Source: Rheum nobile
Taxonomy: Eukaryota > Streptophyta > Magnoliopsida > Caryophyllales > Polygonaceae
NCBI GenBank assembly: GCA_027886185.1
Contig: WOAB01000563.1
Span: 2,108,001-2,172,000 of the forward strand
Reading direction: 5' to 3'
DNA length: 64,000 nucleotides
Shown here: piece after piece, positions 24,074 to 36,724 of the stretch
How the letters are laid out: each line of letters starts with the position of its first letter
How positions within the stretch are numbered: the stretch's first letter is position 1
Translations under genes and position numbers: made by a program
The notes under the pieces: generated by a model
Seen by the model: the letters and a program-made list of their open reading frames with translations, nothing else
What the model was told of the DNA's origin: nothing
Database searches by the model: none

Positions 24074-25510
24074 CAAAATTTACCTTTTTACCCATTTCAA
24101 TTTCCTCCGTTTCAATATGGAAAACTACACCACTTCAGCTGCACGGGTGGAAGACCTGCAATTTTGGGCCTTAATGAGAGGAGCTCAAGCGCCGATAAAG
24201 GGCTCCGTCTGTGGAAAACCTGCAATTTCGCGCCGAAGAAGGGTTTAAGCTACCTCGAACGGCGAAGAAGGGTTTCAAGCAAAAAACAAAGCTGGAGATT
24301 ATGGAGTTTGAATCGATATCATACCTGGAAGAGAAACCTTCTCGCCGGAAATGGTGAAATTCGTTGGACAAACAAAGCTGGATTCCGTCGGAGAAGATGG
24401 AGACACCTCGAGCTGGGAGAGAGACCTCGGCCCGCGACGTTAGTTTCTGTAGCAACTTTCACATTTTATTTTGAAATTGAAACTGAATTATGTTTTTAAT
24501 TTTTTTTCTTCATGAAATCAGTGCCATGTCATATTTTATTTTCCAAAACAAAAAGAAAATTCAATTTTCAATTTACCTTTTTATTTGGGGGGTAGTTTTG
24601 CAAAAACATAAGAAATTTTTTGAGGATGGGGTAGTCTTGCAAAAAACAAAAGGGGTAGGTTAAAAATGTAAAGGCATTAGTAAAGGAGGGTATTGAGTGC
24701 TATTTCTCTTTATATTATTAGCACATTATATGTAAGTTGCTCGCTATAATATTTTACAATCATATTTTATTTAATTGATAATTAATATTTTTTTTTTGAT
24801 TAATATACAATTATGTAAGACATGTTATATACGTTATATTATAATAATAACATGATGAAAAATTACAACATATACATTTAAAGTGCACTTAAATATATTA
24901 AAGTCTATGGTATTTTTATAATGTTTAATATAACTTTTATAAAAAAAATATTTAATCTAATCATGTACTTTGACATAGGTACTCAACTGGTTTTCGGGTT
25001 TGAAGCTATTTTACGAGCAGAGACTAATCGACGATTTTGATTTATAATAAAAACAATTGTACATCAAATACCATAACAATATTGTATGTTAGGAGGTTTT
25101 CCATAATATGATGTATTAGTAGCCTTGAATAAATTTAGTATTCATTAAGTTTATTTGTTGTCAACACTTATATTTTTCTTATTTAATTGTCAACGAGTTA
25201 ACTTTTTTTGATAATTTTCAATTGTTATGTACTGTCTATTTTAAACACTCGTGCATGGCACAGGGATTACACTAGTCAAGTTTAAAAACTCAACATGTAG
25301 CCCTTGATTAAGTATAACTATTTTAACTAGCTACTAGCTAAAAAATATGAAAAGATGTGTTTGACATGAAAAATTAAGGGCTCGTTTGATAACCCTATGA
25401 GTTTTCAATTTTTAGTTTTGAAGCATTTTTATTTTTTAATGGTTATTAATTTTTATTATTTCAAAACATGTCACATCATAGTACCCACCTTAATTCTCAA
25501 AACTACCAAC
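24074..25510. repeat. Array unit 4 (short form)
   Basis: 1437 bp. Helitron CTAG end at 25275. Confidence 0.92.
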
Positions 25511-26947
25511 CAAAATTTACCTTTTTACCCATTTCAATTTCCTCCGTTTCAATATGGAAAACTACACCACTTCAGCTGCACGGGTGGAAGACCTGCAATT
25601 TTGGGCCTTAATGAGAGGAGCTCAAGCGCCGATAAAGGGCTCCGTCTGTGGAAAACCTGCAATTTCGCGCCGAAGAAGGGTTTAAGCTACCTCGAACGGC
25701 GAAGAAGGGTTTCAAGCAAAAAACAAAGCTGGAGATTATGGAGTTTGAATCGATATCATACCTGGAAGAGAAACCTTCTCGCCGGAAATGGTGAAATTCG
25801 TTGGACAAACAAAGCTGGATTCTGTCGGAGAAGATTGAGACACCTCGAGCTGGGAGAGAGACCTCGGCCCGCGACGTTAGTTTCAGTAGCAACTTTCACA
25901 TTTTATTTTGAAATTGAAACTGAATTATGTTTTTATTTTTTTTTTTCTTCATGAAATCAGTGCCATGTCATATTTTATTTTCCAAAACAAAAAGAAAATT
26001 CAATTTTCAATTTACCTTTTTATTTGGGGGGTAGTTTTGCAAAAACATAAGAAATTTTTTGAGGATGGGATAGTCTTGCAAAAAACAAAAGGGGTAGGTT
26101 AAAAATGCAAAGGCATTAGTAAAGGAGGGTATTGAGTGCTATTTCTCTTTATATTATTAGCACATTATATGTAAGTTGCTCGCTATAATATTTTACAATC
26201 ATATTTTATTTAATTGATAATTAATATTTTTTTTTGATTAATATACAATTATGTAAGACATGTTATATACGTTATATTATAATAATAACATGATGAAAAA
26301 TTACAACATATACATTTAAAGTGCACTTAAATATATTCAAGTCTATGGTATTTTTATAATGTTTAATATAACTTTTATAAAAAAAATATTTAATCTAATC
26401 ATGTACTTTGACATAGGTACTCAACTGGTTTTCGGGTTTGAAGCTATTTTACGAGCAGAGACTAATCGACGATTTTGATTTATAATAAAAACAATTGTAC
26501 ATCAAATACCATAACAATATTGTATGTTAGGAGGTTTTCCATAATATGATGTATTAGTAGCCTTGAATAAATTTAGTATTCATTAAGTTTATTTGTTGTC
26601 AACACTTATATTTTTCTTATTTAATTGTCAACGAGTTAACTTTTTTTGATAATTTTCAATTGTTATGTACTGTCTATTTTAAACACTCGTGCATGGCACA
26701 GAGATTACACTAGTCAAGTTTAAAAACTCAACATGTAGCCCTTGATTAAGTATAACTATTTTAACTAGCTACTAGCTAAAAAATATGAAAAGATGTGTTT
26801 GACATGAAAAATTAAGGGCTCGTTTGATAACCCTATGAGTTTTCAATTTTTAGTTTTGAAGCATTTTTATTTTTAATGGTTATTAATTTTTATTATTTCA
26901 AAACATGTCACATCATAGTACCCACCTTAATTCTCAAAACTACCAAC
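25511..26947. repeat. Array unit 5 (short form)
   Basis: 1437 bp. Private changes near 25822-25836 (GATTCTGTCGGAGAAGATTGAG). Helitron CTAG end at 26713. Confidence 0.92.
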
Positions 26948-28388
26948 CAAAATTTACCTTTTTACCCATTTTAATTTCCTCCGTTTCAATATGGAAAACT
27001 ACACCACTTCAGCTGCACGGGTGGAAGACCTGCAATTTTGGGCCTTAATGAGAGGAGCTCAAGCGCCGATAAAGGGCTCCGTCTGTGGAAAACATGCAAT
27101 TTCGCGCCGAATAAGGGTTTAAGCTACCTCGAACGGCGAAGAAGGGTTTCAAGCAAAAAACAAAGCTGGAGATTATGGAGTTTGAATCGATATCATACCT
27201 GGAAGAGAAACCTTCTCGCCGGAAATGGTGAAATTCGTTGGACAAAACAAAGCTAGATTCCGTCGGAGAAGATTGAGACACCTCGAGCTGGGAGAGAGAC
27301 CTCGGCCCGCGACGTTGTTAGTTTCTGTAGCAACTTTCACATTTTATTTTGAAATTGAAACTGAATTATGTTTTTAATTTTTCTTCTTCATGAAATCAGT
27401 GCCATGTCATATTTTATTTTCCAAAACAAAAAGAAAATTCAATTTTCAATTTACCTTTTTATTTGGGGGGTAGTTTTGCAAAAACATAAGAAAATTTTTG
27501 AGGATGGGGTAGTCTTGCAAAAAACAAAAGGTGCAGGTTAAAAATGCAAAGGCATTAGTAAAGGAGGGTATTGAGTACTATTTCTCTTTATATTATGAGC
27601 ACATTATATGTAAGTTGCTCGCTATAATATTTTACAATCATATTTTATTTAATTGATAATTAATAAAAAAATTTTGATTAATATACAATTATGTAAGACA
27701 TATTATATACGTTATATTATAATAATAACATGATGAAAAATTACAACATATACATTTAAAGTGCACTTAAATATATTAAAGTCTATGGTATTTTTATAAT
27801 GTTTAATATAACTTTTATAAAAAAAATATTTAATCTAATCATGTACTTTGACATAGGTACTCAACTGGTTTTCGGGTTTGAAGCTATTTTACGAGCAGAG
27901 ACTAATCGACGATTTTGATTTATAATAAAAACAATTGTACATCAAATACCATAACAATATTGTATGTTAGGAGGTTTTCCATAATATGATGTATTAGTAG
28001 CCTTGAATAAATTTAGTATTCATTAAGTTTATTTGTTGTCAACACTTATATTTTTCTTATTTAATTGTCAACGAGTTAACTTTTTTTGATAATTTTCAAT
28101 TGTTATGTACTGTCTATTTTAAACACTCGTGCATGGCACAGAGATTACACTAGTCAAGTTTAAAAACTCAACATGTAGCCCTTGATTAAGTATAACTATT
28201 TTAACTAGCTACTAGCTAAAAAATATGAAAAGATGTGTTTGACATGAAAAATTAAGGGCTCGTTTGATAACCCTATGAGTTTTCAATTTTTAGTTTTGAA
28301 GCATTTTTATTTTTTAATGGTTATTAATTTTTATTATTTCAAAACATGTCACATCATAGTACCCACCTTAATTCTCAAAACTACCAAC
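26948..28388. repeat. Array unit 6 (short form)
   Basis: 1441 bp. Shares private variants with unit 7 (AAAACATGCAATTTC, CGAATAAGGG, AAAGGTGCAGG), so these two are a recent duplicate pair. Helitron CTAG end at 28153. Confidence 0.92.
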
Positions 28389-29829
28389 CAAAATTTACCT
28401 TTTTACCCATTTCAATTTCCTCCGTTTCAATATGGAAAACTACACCACTTCAGCTGCACGGGTGGAAGACCTGCAATTTTGGGCCTTAATGAGAGGAGCT
28501 CAAGCGCCGATAAAGGGCTCCGTCTGTGGAAAACATGCAATTTCGCGCCGAATAAGGGTTTAAGCTACCTCGAACGGCGAAGAAGGGTTTCAAGCAAAAA
28601 ACAAAGCTGGAGATTATGGAGTTTGAATCGATATCATACCTGGAAGAGAAACCTTCTCGCCGGAAATGGTGAAATTCGTTGGACAAAACAAAGCTAGATT
28701 CCGTCGGAGAAGATTGAGACACCTCGAGCTGGGAGAGAGACCTCGGCCCGCGACGTTGTTAGTTTCTGTAGCAACTTTCACATTTTATTTTGAAATTGAA
28801 ACTGAATTATGTTTTTAATTTTTCTTCTTCATGAAATCAGTGCCATGTCATATTTTATTTTCCAAAACAAAAAGAAAATTCAATTTTCAATTTACCTTTT
28901 TATTTGGGGGGTAGTTTTGCAAAAACATAAGAAAATTTTTGAGGATGGGGTAGTCTTGCAAAAAACAAAAGGTGCAGGTTAAAAATGCAAAGGCATTAGT
29001 AAAGGAGGGTATTGAGTACTATTTCTCTTTATATTATGAGCACATTATATGTAAGTTGCTCGCTATAATATTTTACAATCATATTTTATTTAATTGATAA
29101 TTAATAAAAAATTTTTGATTAATATACAATTATGTAAGACATATTATATACGTTATATTATAATAATAACATGATGAAAAATTACAACATATACATTTAA
29201 AGTGCACTTAAATATATTAAAGTCTATGGTATTTTTATAATGTTTAATATAACTTTTATAAAAAAAATATTTAATCTAATCATGTACTTTGACATAGGTA
29301 CTCAACTGGTTTTCGGGTTTGAAGCTATTTTACGAGCAGAGACTAATCGACGATTTTGATTTATAATAAAAACAATTGTACATCAAATACCATAACAATA
29401 TTGTATGTAAAGAGGTTTTCCATAATATGATGTATTAGTAGCCTTGAATAAATTTAGTATTCATTAAGTTTATTTGTTGTCAACAATTATATTTTTTTTA
29501 TTTAATTGTCAACGAGTTAACTTTTTTTGATAATTTTCAATTGTTATGTACTGTCTATTTTAAACACTCGTGCATGACACGAGGATTACACTAGTCAAGT
29601 TTAAAAACTCAACATGTAGCCCTTGATTAAGTATAACTATTTTAACTAGCTACTAGCTAAAAAATATGAAAAGATGTGTTTGACATGAAAAATTAAGGGC
29701 TCGTTTGATAACCCTATGAGTTTTCAATTTTTAGTTTTGAAGCATTTTTATTTTTTAATGGTTATTAATTTTTATTATTTCAAAACATGTCACATCATAG
29801 TACCCACCTTAATTCTCAAAACTACCAAC
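28389..29829. repeat. Array unit 7 (short form)
   Basis: 1441 bp, near-identical to unit 6 in its first two-thirds but sharing GTATGTAAAGAGG with units 8-10 in its last third, so it looks like a crossover product. Helitron CTAG end at 29594. Confidence 0.92.
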
Positions 29830-31269
29830 CAAAATTTACCTTTTTACCCATTTCAATTTCCTCCGTTTCAATATGGAAAACTACACCACTTCAGCTGCAC
29901 GGGTGGAAGACCTGCAATTTTGGGCCTTAATGAGAGGAGCTCAAGCGCCGATAAAGGGCTCCGTCTGTGGAAAACCTGCAATTTCGCGTCGAAGAAGGGT
30001 TTAAGCTACCTCGAACGGCGAAGAAGGGTTTCAAGCAAAAAACAAAGCTGGAGATTATGGAGTTTGAATCGATATCATACCTGGAAGAGAAACCTTCTCG
30101 CCGGAAATGGTGAAATTCGTTGGACAAAACAAAGCTAGATTCCGTCGGAGAAGATTGAGACACCTCGAGCTGGGAGAGAGACCTCGGCCCGCGACGTTGT
30201 TAGTTTCTGTAGCAACTTTCACATTTTATTTTGAAATTGAAACTGAATTATGTTTTTAATTTTTTTTCTTCATGAAATCAGTGCCATGTCATATTTTATT
30301 TTCCAAAACAAAAAGAAAATTCAATTTTCAATTTACCTTTTTATTTGGGGGGTAGTTTTGCAAAAACATAAGAAAAATTTTGAGGATGGGGTAGTCTTGC
30401 AAAAAACAAAAGGGGTAGGTTAAAAATGCAAAGGCATTAGTAAAAGAGGGTATTGAGTGCTATTTCTCTTTATATTATGAGCACATTATATGTAAGTTGC
30501 TCGCTATAATATTTTACAATCATATTTTATTTAATTGATAATTAATAATTTTTTTTGATTAATATACAATTATGTAAGACATGTTATATACGTTATATTA
30601 TAATAATAACATGATGAAAAATTACAACATATACATTTAAAGTGCACTTAAATATATTAAAGTCTATGGTATTTTTATAATGTTTAATATAACTTTTATA
30701 AAAAAAATATTTAATCTAATCATGTACTTTGACATAGGTACTCAACTGGTTTTCGGGTTTGAAGCTATTTTACGAGCAGAGACTAATCGACGATTTTGAT
30801 TTATAATAAAAACAATTGTACATCAAATACCATAACAATATTGTATGTAAAGAGGTTTTCCATAATATGATGTATTAGTAGCCTTGAATAAATTTAGTAT
30901 TCATTAAGTTTATTTGTTGTCAACACTTATATTTTTCTTATTTAATTGTCAACGAGTTAACTTTTTTTGATAATTTTCAATTGTTATGTATTGTCTATTT
31001 TAAACACTCGTGCATGGAACGGGGATTACACTAGTCAAGTTTAAAAACTCAACATGTAGCCCTTGATTAAGTATAACTATTTTAACTAGCTACTAGCTAA
31101 AAAATATGAAAAGATGTGTTTGACATGAAAAATTAAGGGCTCGTTTGATAACCCTATGAGTTTTCAATTTTTAGTTTTGAAGCATTTTTATTTTTTAATG
31201 GTTATTAATTTTTATTATTTCAAAACATGTCACATCATAGTACCCACCTTAATTCTCAAAACTATCAAC
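29830..31269. repeat. Array unit 8 (short form)
   Basis: 1440 bp. Shares AAAACAAAGCTAGATTCC with units 6 and 7. Helitron CTAG end at 31034. Confidence 0.92.
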
Positions 31270-32712
31270 CAAAATTTACCTTTTTACCCATTTCAATTTC
31301 CTCCGTTTCAATATGGAAAACTACACCACTTCAGTTGCACGGGTGGAAGACCTGCAATTTTGGGCCTTAATGAGAGGAGCTCAAGCGCCGATAAAGGGCT
31401 CCGTCTGTGGAAAACCTGCAATTTCGCGCCGAAGAAGGGTTTAAGCTACCTCGAACGGCGAAGAAGGGTTTCAAGCAAAAAATAAAGCTGGAGATTATGG
31501 AGTTTGAATCGATATCATACCTGGAAGAAAAACCTTCTCGCCGGAAATGATGAAATTCGTTGGACAAAACAAAGCTGGATTCCGTCGGAGAAGATGGAGA
31601 CACCTCGAGCTGGGAGAGAGACCTCGGCCCGCGACGTTGTTAGTTTTTGTAGCAACTTTCACATTTTATTTTGAAATTGAAACTGAATTATGTTTTTAAT
31701 TTTTTTTCTTCATGAAATCAGTGTCATGTCATATTTTATTTTCCAAAACAAAAAGAAAATTCAATTTTCAATTTACCTTTTTATTTGGGGGGTAGTTTTG
31801 CAAAAACATAAGAAATTTTTTGAGGATGGGGTAGTCTTGCAAAAAACAAAAGGGGTAGGTTAAAAATGCAAAGGCATTAGTAAAGGAGGGTATATTGAGT
31901 GCTATTTCTCTTTATATTATGAGCACATTATATGTAAGTTGATCGCTATAATATTTTACAATCATATTTTATTTAATTGATAATTAATAAAAAAAAATTG
32001 ATTAATATACAATTATGTAAGACATGTTATATACGTTATATTATAATAATAACATGATGAAAAATTACAACATATACATTTAAAGTGCACTTAAATATAT
32101 TAAAGTCTATGGTATTTTTATAATGTTTAATATAACTTTTATAAAAAAAATATTTAATCTAATCATGTACTTTGACATAGGTACTCAATTGGTTTTCGGG
32201 TTTGAAGCTATTTTACGAGCAGAGACTAATCGACAATTTTGATTTATAATAAAAACAATTGTACATCAAATACCATAACAATATTGTATGTAAAGAGGTT
32301 TTCCATAATATGATGTATTAGTAGCCTTGAATAAATTTAGTATTCATTAAGTTTATTTGTTGTCAACACTTATATTTTTCTTATTTAATTGTCAACGAGT
32401 TAACTTTTTTTGATAATTTTCAATTGTTATGTACTGTCTATTTTAAACACTCGTGCATGGCACGGGGATTACACTAGTCAAGTTTAAAAACTCAACATGT
32501 AACCCTTGATTAAGTATAACTATTTTAACTAGCTACTAGCTAAAAAATATGAAAAGATGTGTTTGACATGAAAAATTAAGGGCTCGTTTGATAACCCTAT
32601 GAGTTTTCAATTTTTAGTTTTGAAGCATTTTTATTTTTTAATGGTTATTAATTTTTATTATTTCAAAACATGTCACATCATAGTACCCATCTTAATTCTC
32701 AAAACTACCAAT
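31270..32712. repeat. Array unit 9 (short form)
   Basis: 1443 bp, with a small private TA insertion (GGGTATATTGAG, about 31888). Helitron CTAG end at 32477. Confidence 0.92.
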
Positions 32713-34716
32713 CAAAATTTACTTTTTTACCCATTTCAATTTCCTCCGTTTCAATATGGAAAACTACACCACTTCAGCTGCACGGGTGGAGATAGACAAA
32801 CAACAAAAAATATCAACATTTCAGTTTTTTTGTAAGCACCTAACTGAACATACTCAGATGTACAGATCACACGAGAAGACAAGGAAGTTGCGAGAGTAAG
32901 AGAGCTATACTGTCAGGCAAATAAAAACATTTAACTTTTAAAACACAACAATGTTTCACAAAACTGGCATTCTAATTGTCATTTCAACAATAAAACTATA
33001 CGATGTGACAAATATTTCATCAACGCTGACATGAAATGTTAAAACAATGGTAATTCCTGCAATTGTGACACGGATTTCACAGGTTGATTTGACATAATTA
33101 GCTGCATTCAACTTTACTTCATTTCAGCTCAAACGAACAACAGTGAATCAACCCTAAAAACCAAATGAACAGTAACAGAGCAACCCTAAAATGACGTTGA
33201 ATGGATGGAACCCTAACAAAATTGATATACCTACAAGGCTTGAAGGAGATACAAGGCTCGAAGGAGATACACAGAAAAGGAAGATGATTCGGAATCGTGA
33301 CTGAATCGGAAAGTCGGTCGAAGAACTGGACTTTGTCTCGCGTCTTCGGTGGAAGACCTGCAATTTTGGGCCTTAATGAGAGGAGTTCAAACTCCGATAA
33401 AGGGCTCCGTCTGTGGAAAACCTGCAATTTCGCGCCGAAGAAGGGTTTAAGCTACCTCGAACGGCGAAGAAGGGTTTCAAGCAAAAAACAAAGCTGGAGA
33501 TTATGGAGTTTGAATCGATATCATACCTGGAAGAGAAACCTTCTCGCCGGAAATGGTGAAATTCGTTGGACAAAACAAAGCTGGATTCCGTCAGAGAAGA
33601 TGGAGACACCTCGAGCTGGGAGAGAGACCTCGGTCGGCGACGTTGTTAGTTTCTGTAGCAACTTTCACATTTTATTTTGAAATTGAAACTGAATTATGTT
33701 TTTAATTTTTCTTCTTCATTAAATCAGTGCCATGTCATATTTTATTTTCCAAAACAAAAAGAAAATTCAATTTTCAATTTACCTTTTTATTTGGGGGGTA
33801 GTTTTGCAAAAACATAAGAAAATTTTTGAGGATGGGGTAGTCTTGCAAAAAACAAAAGGGGTATGTTAAAAATGCAAAGGCATTAGTAAAGGAGGGTATT
33901 GAGTGCTATTTCTCTTTATATTATGAGCACATTATATGTAAGTTGCTCGCTATAATATTTTACAATCATATTTTATTTAATTGATAATTAATAATTTTTT
34001 TTTTGATTAATATACAATTATGTAAGACATGTTATATATGTTATATTATAATAATAACATGATGAAAAATTACAACATATACATTTAAAGTGCACTTAAA
34101 TATATTAAAGTCTATGGTATTTTTATAATGTTTAATATAACTTTTATAAAAAAAATATTTAATCTAATCATGTACTTTGACATAGGTATTCAACTGGTTT
34201 TCGGGTTTGAAGCTATTTTACGAGCAGAGACTAATCGACGATTTTGATTTATAATAAAAACAATTGTACATCAAATACCATAACAATATTGTATGTAAAG
34301 AGGTTTTCCATAATATGATGTATTAGTAGCCTTGTATAAATTTAGTATTCATTAAGTTTATTTGTTGTCAACACTTATATTTTTCTTATTTAATTGTCAA
34401 CGAGTTAACTTTTTTTGATAATTTTCAATTGTTATGTACTGTCTATTTTAAACACTCGTGCATGGCACGGGGATTACACTAGTCAGGTTTAAAAACTCAA
34501 CATGTAGCCCTTGATTAAGTATAACTATTTTAACTAGCTACTAGCTAAAAAATATGAAAAGATGTGTTTGACATGAAAAATTAAGGGCTCGTTTGATAAC
34601 CCTATGAGTTTTCAATTTTTAGTTTTGAAGCATTTTTATTTTTTAATGGTTATTAATTTTTATTATTTCAAAACATGTCACATCATAGTACCCACCTTAA
34701 TTCTCAAAACTACCAA
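32713..34716. repeat. Array unit 10 (long form)
   Basis: Retains the 0.56-kb block (about 32790-33354) like unit 1, with its own point changes. Helitron CTAG end at 34482. Its MITE is complete and leads into unique DNA. Confidence 0.92.
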
Positions 34717-34809
34717 CTGAAATTTCAAAACCAGAATATGGAGTTTTCAGAAATCCTTTTTTAGTTTTGAAAAAAAAACAGAAAACTCACATGGTTACCA
34801 AACAAACCC
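34585..34809. mobile_element. Tourist-like (PIF/Harbinger-type) MITE, complete copy 1
   Basis: 225 bp with terminal inverted repeats GGGCTCGTTTGATAACC and, inverted at the other end, GGGTTTGTTTGGTAACC, continuing imperfectly through ATGAGTTTTC. It is flanked by TAA on both sides (34582-34584 and 34810-34812), the 3-bp target duplication of this superfamily. No coding capacity. The inner array units carry only its left part. Confidence 0.82.
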
Positions 34810-34812
34810 TAA

Positions 34813-35359
34813 ACTAGTTTCTAATTGTTTAACTAATTTAAACAAAAACATTGAAAAGTAAGGGTTTAAATAGTTACTTGGAGTTGTTTTGGGTGAATTA
34901 CCTAAAGTAGATACATTATTAGTTAAGTTTTTCAAATTTAACAATTGAAAATGTAACTTGTAACTAAGCTTACCAATTTAGTAATTTTTAAACTTCAAAC
35001 TCATATTATACCTAACTATTCAACAAATATAAAAATACAACATACCTTGTAAATGATTATGAAAATTTCATAAAATGACATGAATTCGAGTAAACTTGAA
35101 AAAATATATGTTGATAAAATTGAAACCGGTTTATAATTAATGATTTTATAGTGTGTTCATAACACACAATAGAAATTCCATGTTTAGTAAGAATACCATT
35201 TAACCATTATTTTTTTTACAAGCAAATAGAAGGCCCTTCTAAACTAGCAAGAGAAACTTAAATCATCACAACAGATGGTCTTTAGAAACTCTCAAAATCA
35301 AATGTGATTAGAGTTTCTAGAGTACAAATGAGTCCTAAAATTTTGGATTATAACAATAT
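34813..35359. other. AT-rich spacer, present twice in the window
   Basis: No gene. About 95% identical by eye to 39000-39547, which identifies it as part of the segmental duplication. Confidence 0.7.
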
Positions 35360-35364
35360 ATATT

Positions 35365-36724
35365 GTCGATATTACTTGACTGATGAAGGAGTGCGTGAAG
35401 ATCCTCAATATTAAAACCGCGGGATGCGAGGAAGTTTGCATCAACATTGCATTTCTTATAACAATGAAAAGTTTTATATGCTTCCAAACAATCTAGGAGA
35501 GCAAGGTGTCAATCATAATGGTACAAATCTCCCAAGGCACTAGCCAAGTTTTCCAGATACAAATAATAACAGTAAGGTTGTCACCTTCAATAACAAGTTT
35601 CTTAATACCAAGACTAAGGGCTTGCCGAACTCCACACCTTCAAGCTAGAGGTGAGCAAACGGATCGATCCGATCCGTTATACCGGATATCCAGTTCAAAA
35701 AATTTACAAAACCCCGATCCGTATCCGGTCCGTTTTGAAACGGATATCCAGTAAAAAGGACCCGGATCAGATCGGATATCTGAGTCGGATATCCGAATTA
35801 TCCGGTTACTACAAATCTATTAAAAATAAATCAATATATTCGTTTTTTAAATTCAAAAGTAATAAATTTGTAAATTAAGAAATAAAATTTATAGGTTGTT
35901 TCTTAATTTGTTCGTACGATTTAAATTATATACACACTTATTATTCATATGAAAATGTATTTACAATATTTTACTTGGACAACAATATAAATATGTGATT
36001 AAGGATGTAAAATTTATTAATATATTACTCAATATATTAGTTATAATAAACAAATTTATGATTATAAATATTATATGAATAGTACCGGATACTTTCGGAT
36101 ATCCGGTAAGCTAAATATCTCGATCCGGATCCAGTTCAAGTATCCGGCAAAATCACTCGGATCGGATACGGATAAAAACTTAAAGGATATTTTCGGATAT
36201 GGATTTTTAGGATACGGATCGGCGGATTTTCGGATCGGATCAGCCGGATCGGATATATTTGCTCACCCCTACTTCAAGCAAGGCGTACGCTTCAGTTTGT
36301 AGCACAAAGGTGCTAGGAATTTGTTTCTTACCTACCGCTAATACTTGCCCAAAATTATTCTTAATGAAAAATTCAATATTAGATGTAATGCTAGATCCCT
36401 TAGATCATTTAAAATTCATTTTAAAAAGTCAATTTGAGGTTTTACCAAATGATTATGGGTTATTTTACTAGCCTTAGGCATGTGAGCATTGGGGTTAGAG
36501 TAACCAGACATCAACCATTCGTTATCTTGGAGGAGGACGATATTAGTTGGACAAGTAGTAAGATTGGAATCTGTATTTGGTTCATTTATGAAAATTTTCT
36601 TATTTCAAATATGTCAGATATTCCACCAGAGAAAGAAATATAATTCAATTTATTTGTTATTCTGAATGAAGGAATTAATGTTTGTAATAAAATCATCAAC
36701 ACTATCAATGTTGAATTGGCAATT
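35365..36724 (-). pseudogene. LINE-derived RNase H fragment, copy 1, split by a MITE
   Basis: Minus-strand remnant of the C-terminal part of a plant LINE ORF2. Recognisable pieces are a W-x2-W-x-IRNKxxF motif (about 36590-36640), a K-NFE..S..IGFFIKNNFGQVLAVG segment (about 36330-36420), an LQTEVYALLEGV-like piece and a C-terminal H-YKECN-DANFLASRDF piece (about 35410-35470). It is interrupted by a 626-bp hAT-type MITE at 35646-36271, and frameshifts are frequent. Homology to copy 2 (57556-58281) stops at 36724, so the reverse-transcriptase and zinc-binding parts are absent here. Confidence 0.7.
35646..36271. mobile_element. Non-autonomous hAT-type MITE with exact 8-bp target duplication
   Basis: 626 bp. 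Ends TAGAGGTGAGCAAAC and, inverted, TAGGGGTGAGCAAAT. CTTCAAGC stands at 35638-35645 and again at 36272-36279. The undisturbed site is visible in the paralogous copy, where CTTCAAGC occurs once at 57829-57836. An 8-bp duplication with TAGRGGTGAGC ends is typical of the hAT superfamily. The interior is AT-rich, but both subterminal regions are packed with GGATCGGATATCCG-like motifs, probable transposase-binding repeats. Confidence 0.9.

Larger units (their letters stand above)
19200..34716. repeat. Ten-unit tandem array (about 1.44 kb inner, 2.0 kb outer units)
   Basis: CAAAATTTACCTTTTTACCC or a close variant marks unit starts at 19200, 21203, 22638, 24074, 25511, 26948, 28389, 29830, 31270 and 32713. 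Units are 95% or more alike by eye. The first and last are about 2003-2005 bp; the eight inner ones are 1435-1443 bp because they all lack the same internal block of about 563 bp. Each unit consists of DNA directly upstream of gene B, then a small Helitron ending CACTAG|T, then the left two-thirds of a Tourist-like MITE. The junction between units falls inside the MITE (ACCAAC|CAAAATTT). After the last unit the MITE continues intact. Confidence 0.95.

Noticed and set aside
21089..33680. Repeated 60-185-codon ORFs on both strands of the array units, e.g. plus MSFQFLVLKHFYF.. and minus MLQKLTSRAEV..
   Set aside because: They cross MITE sequence and the unit junction and occur on both strands of the same bases. 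Frames vary between units and no domain is recognisable. They persist because the units are near-identical.
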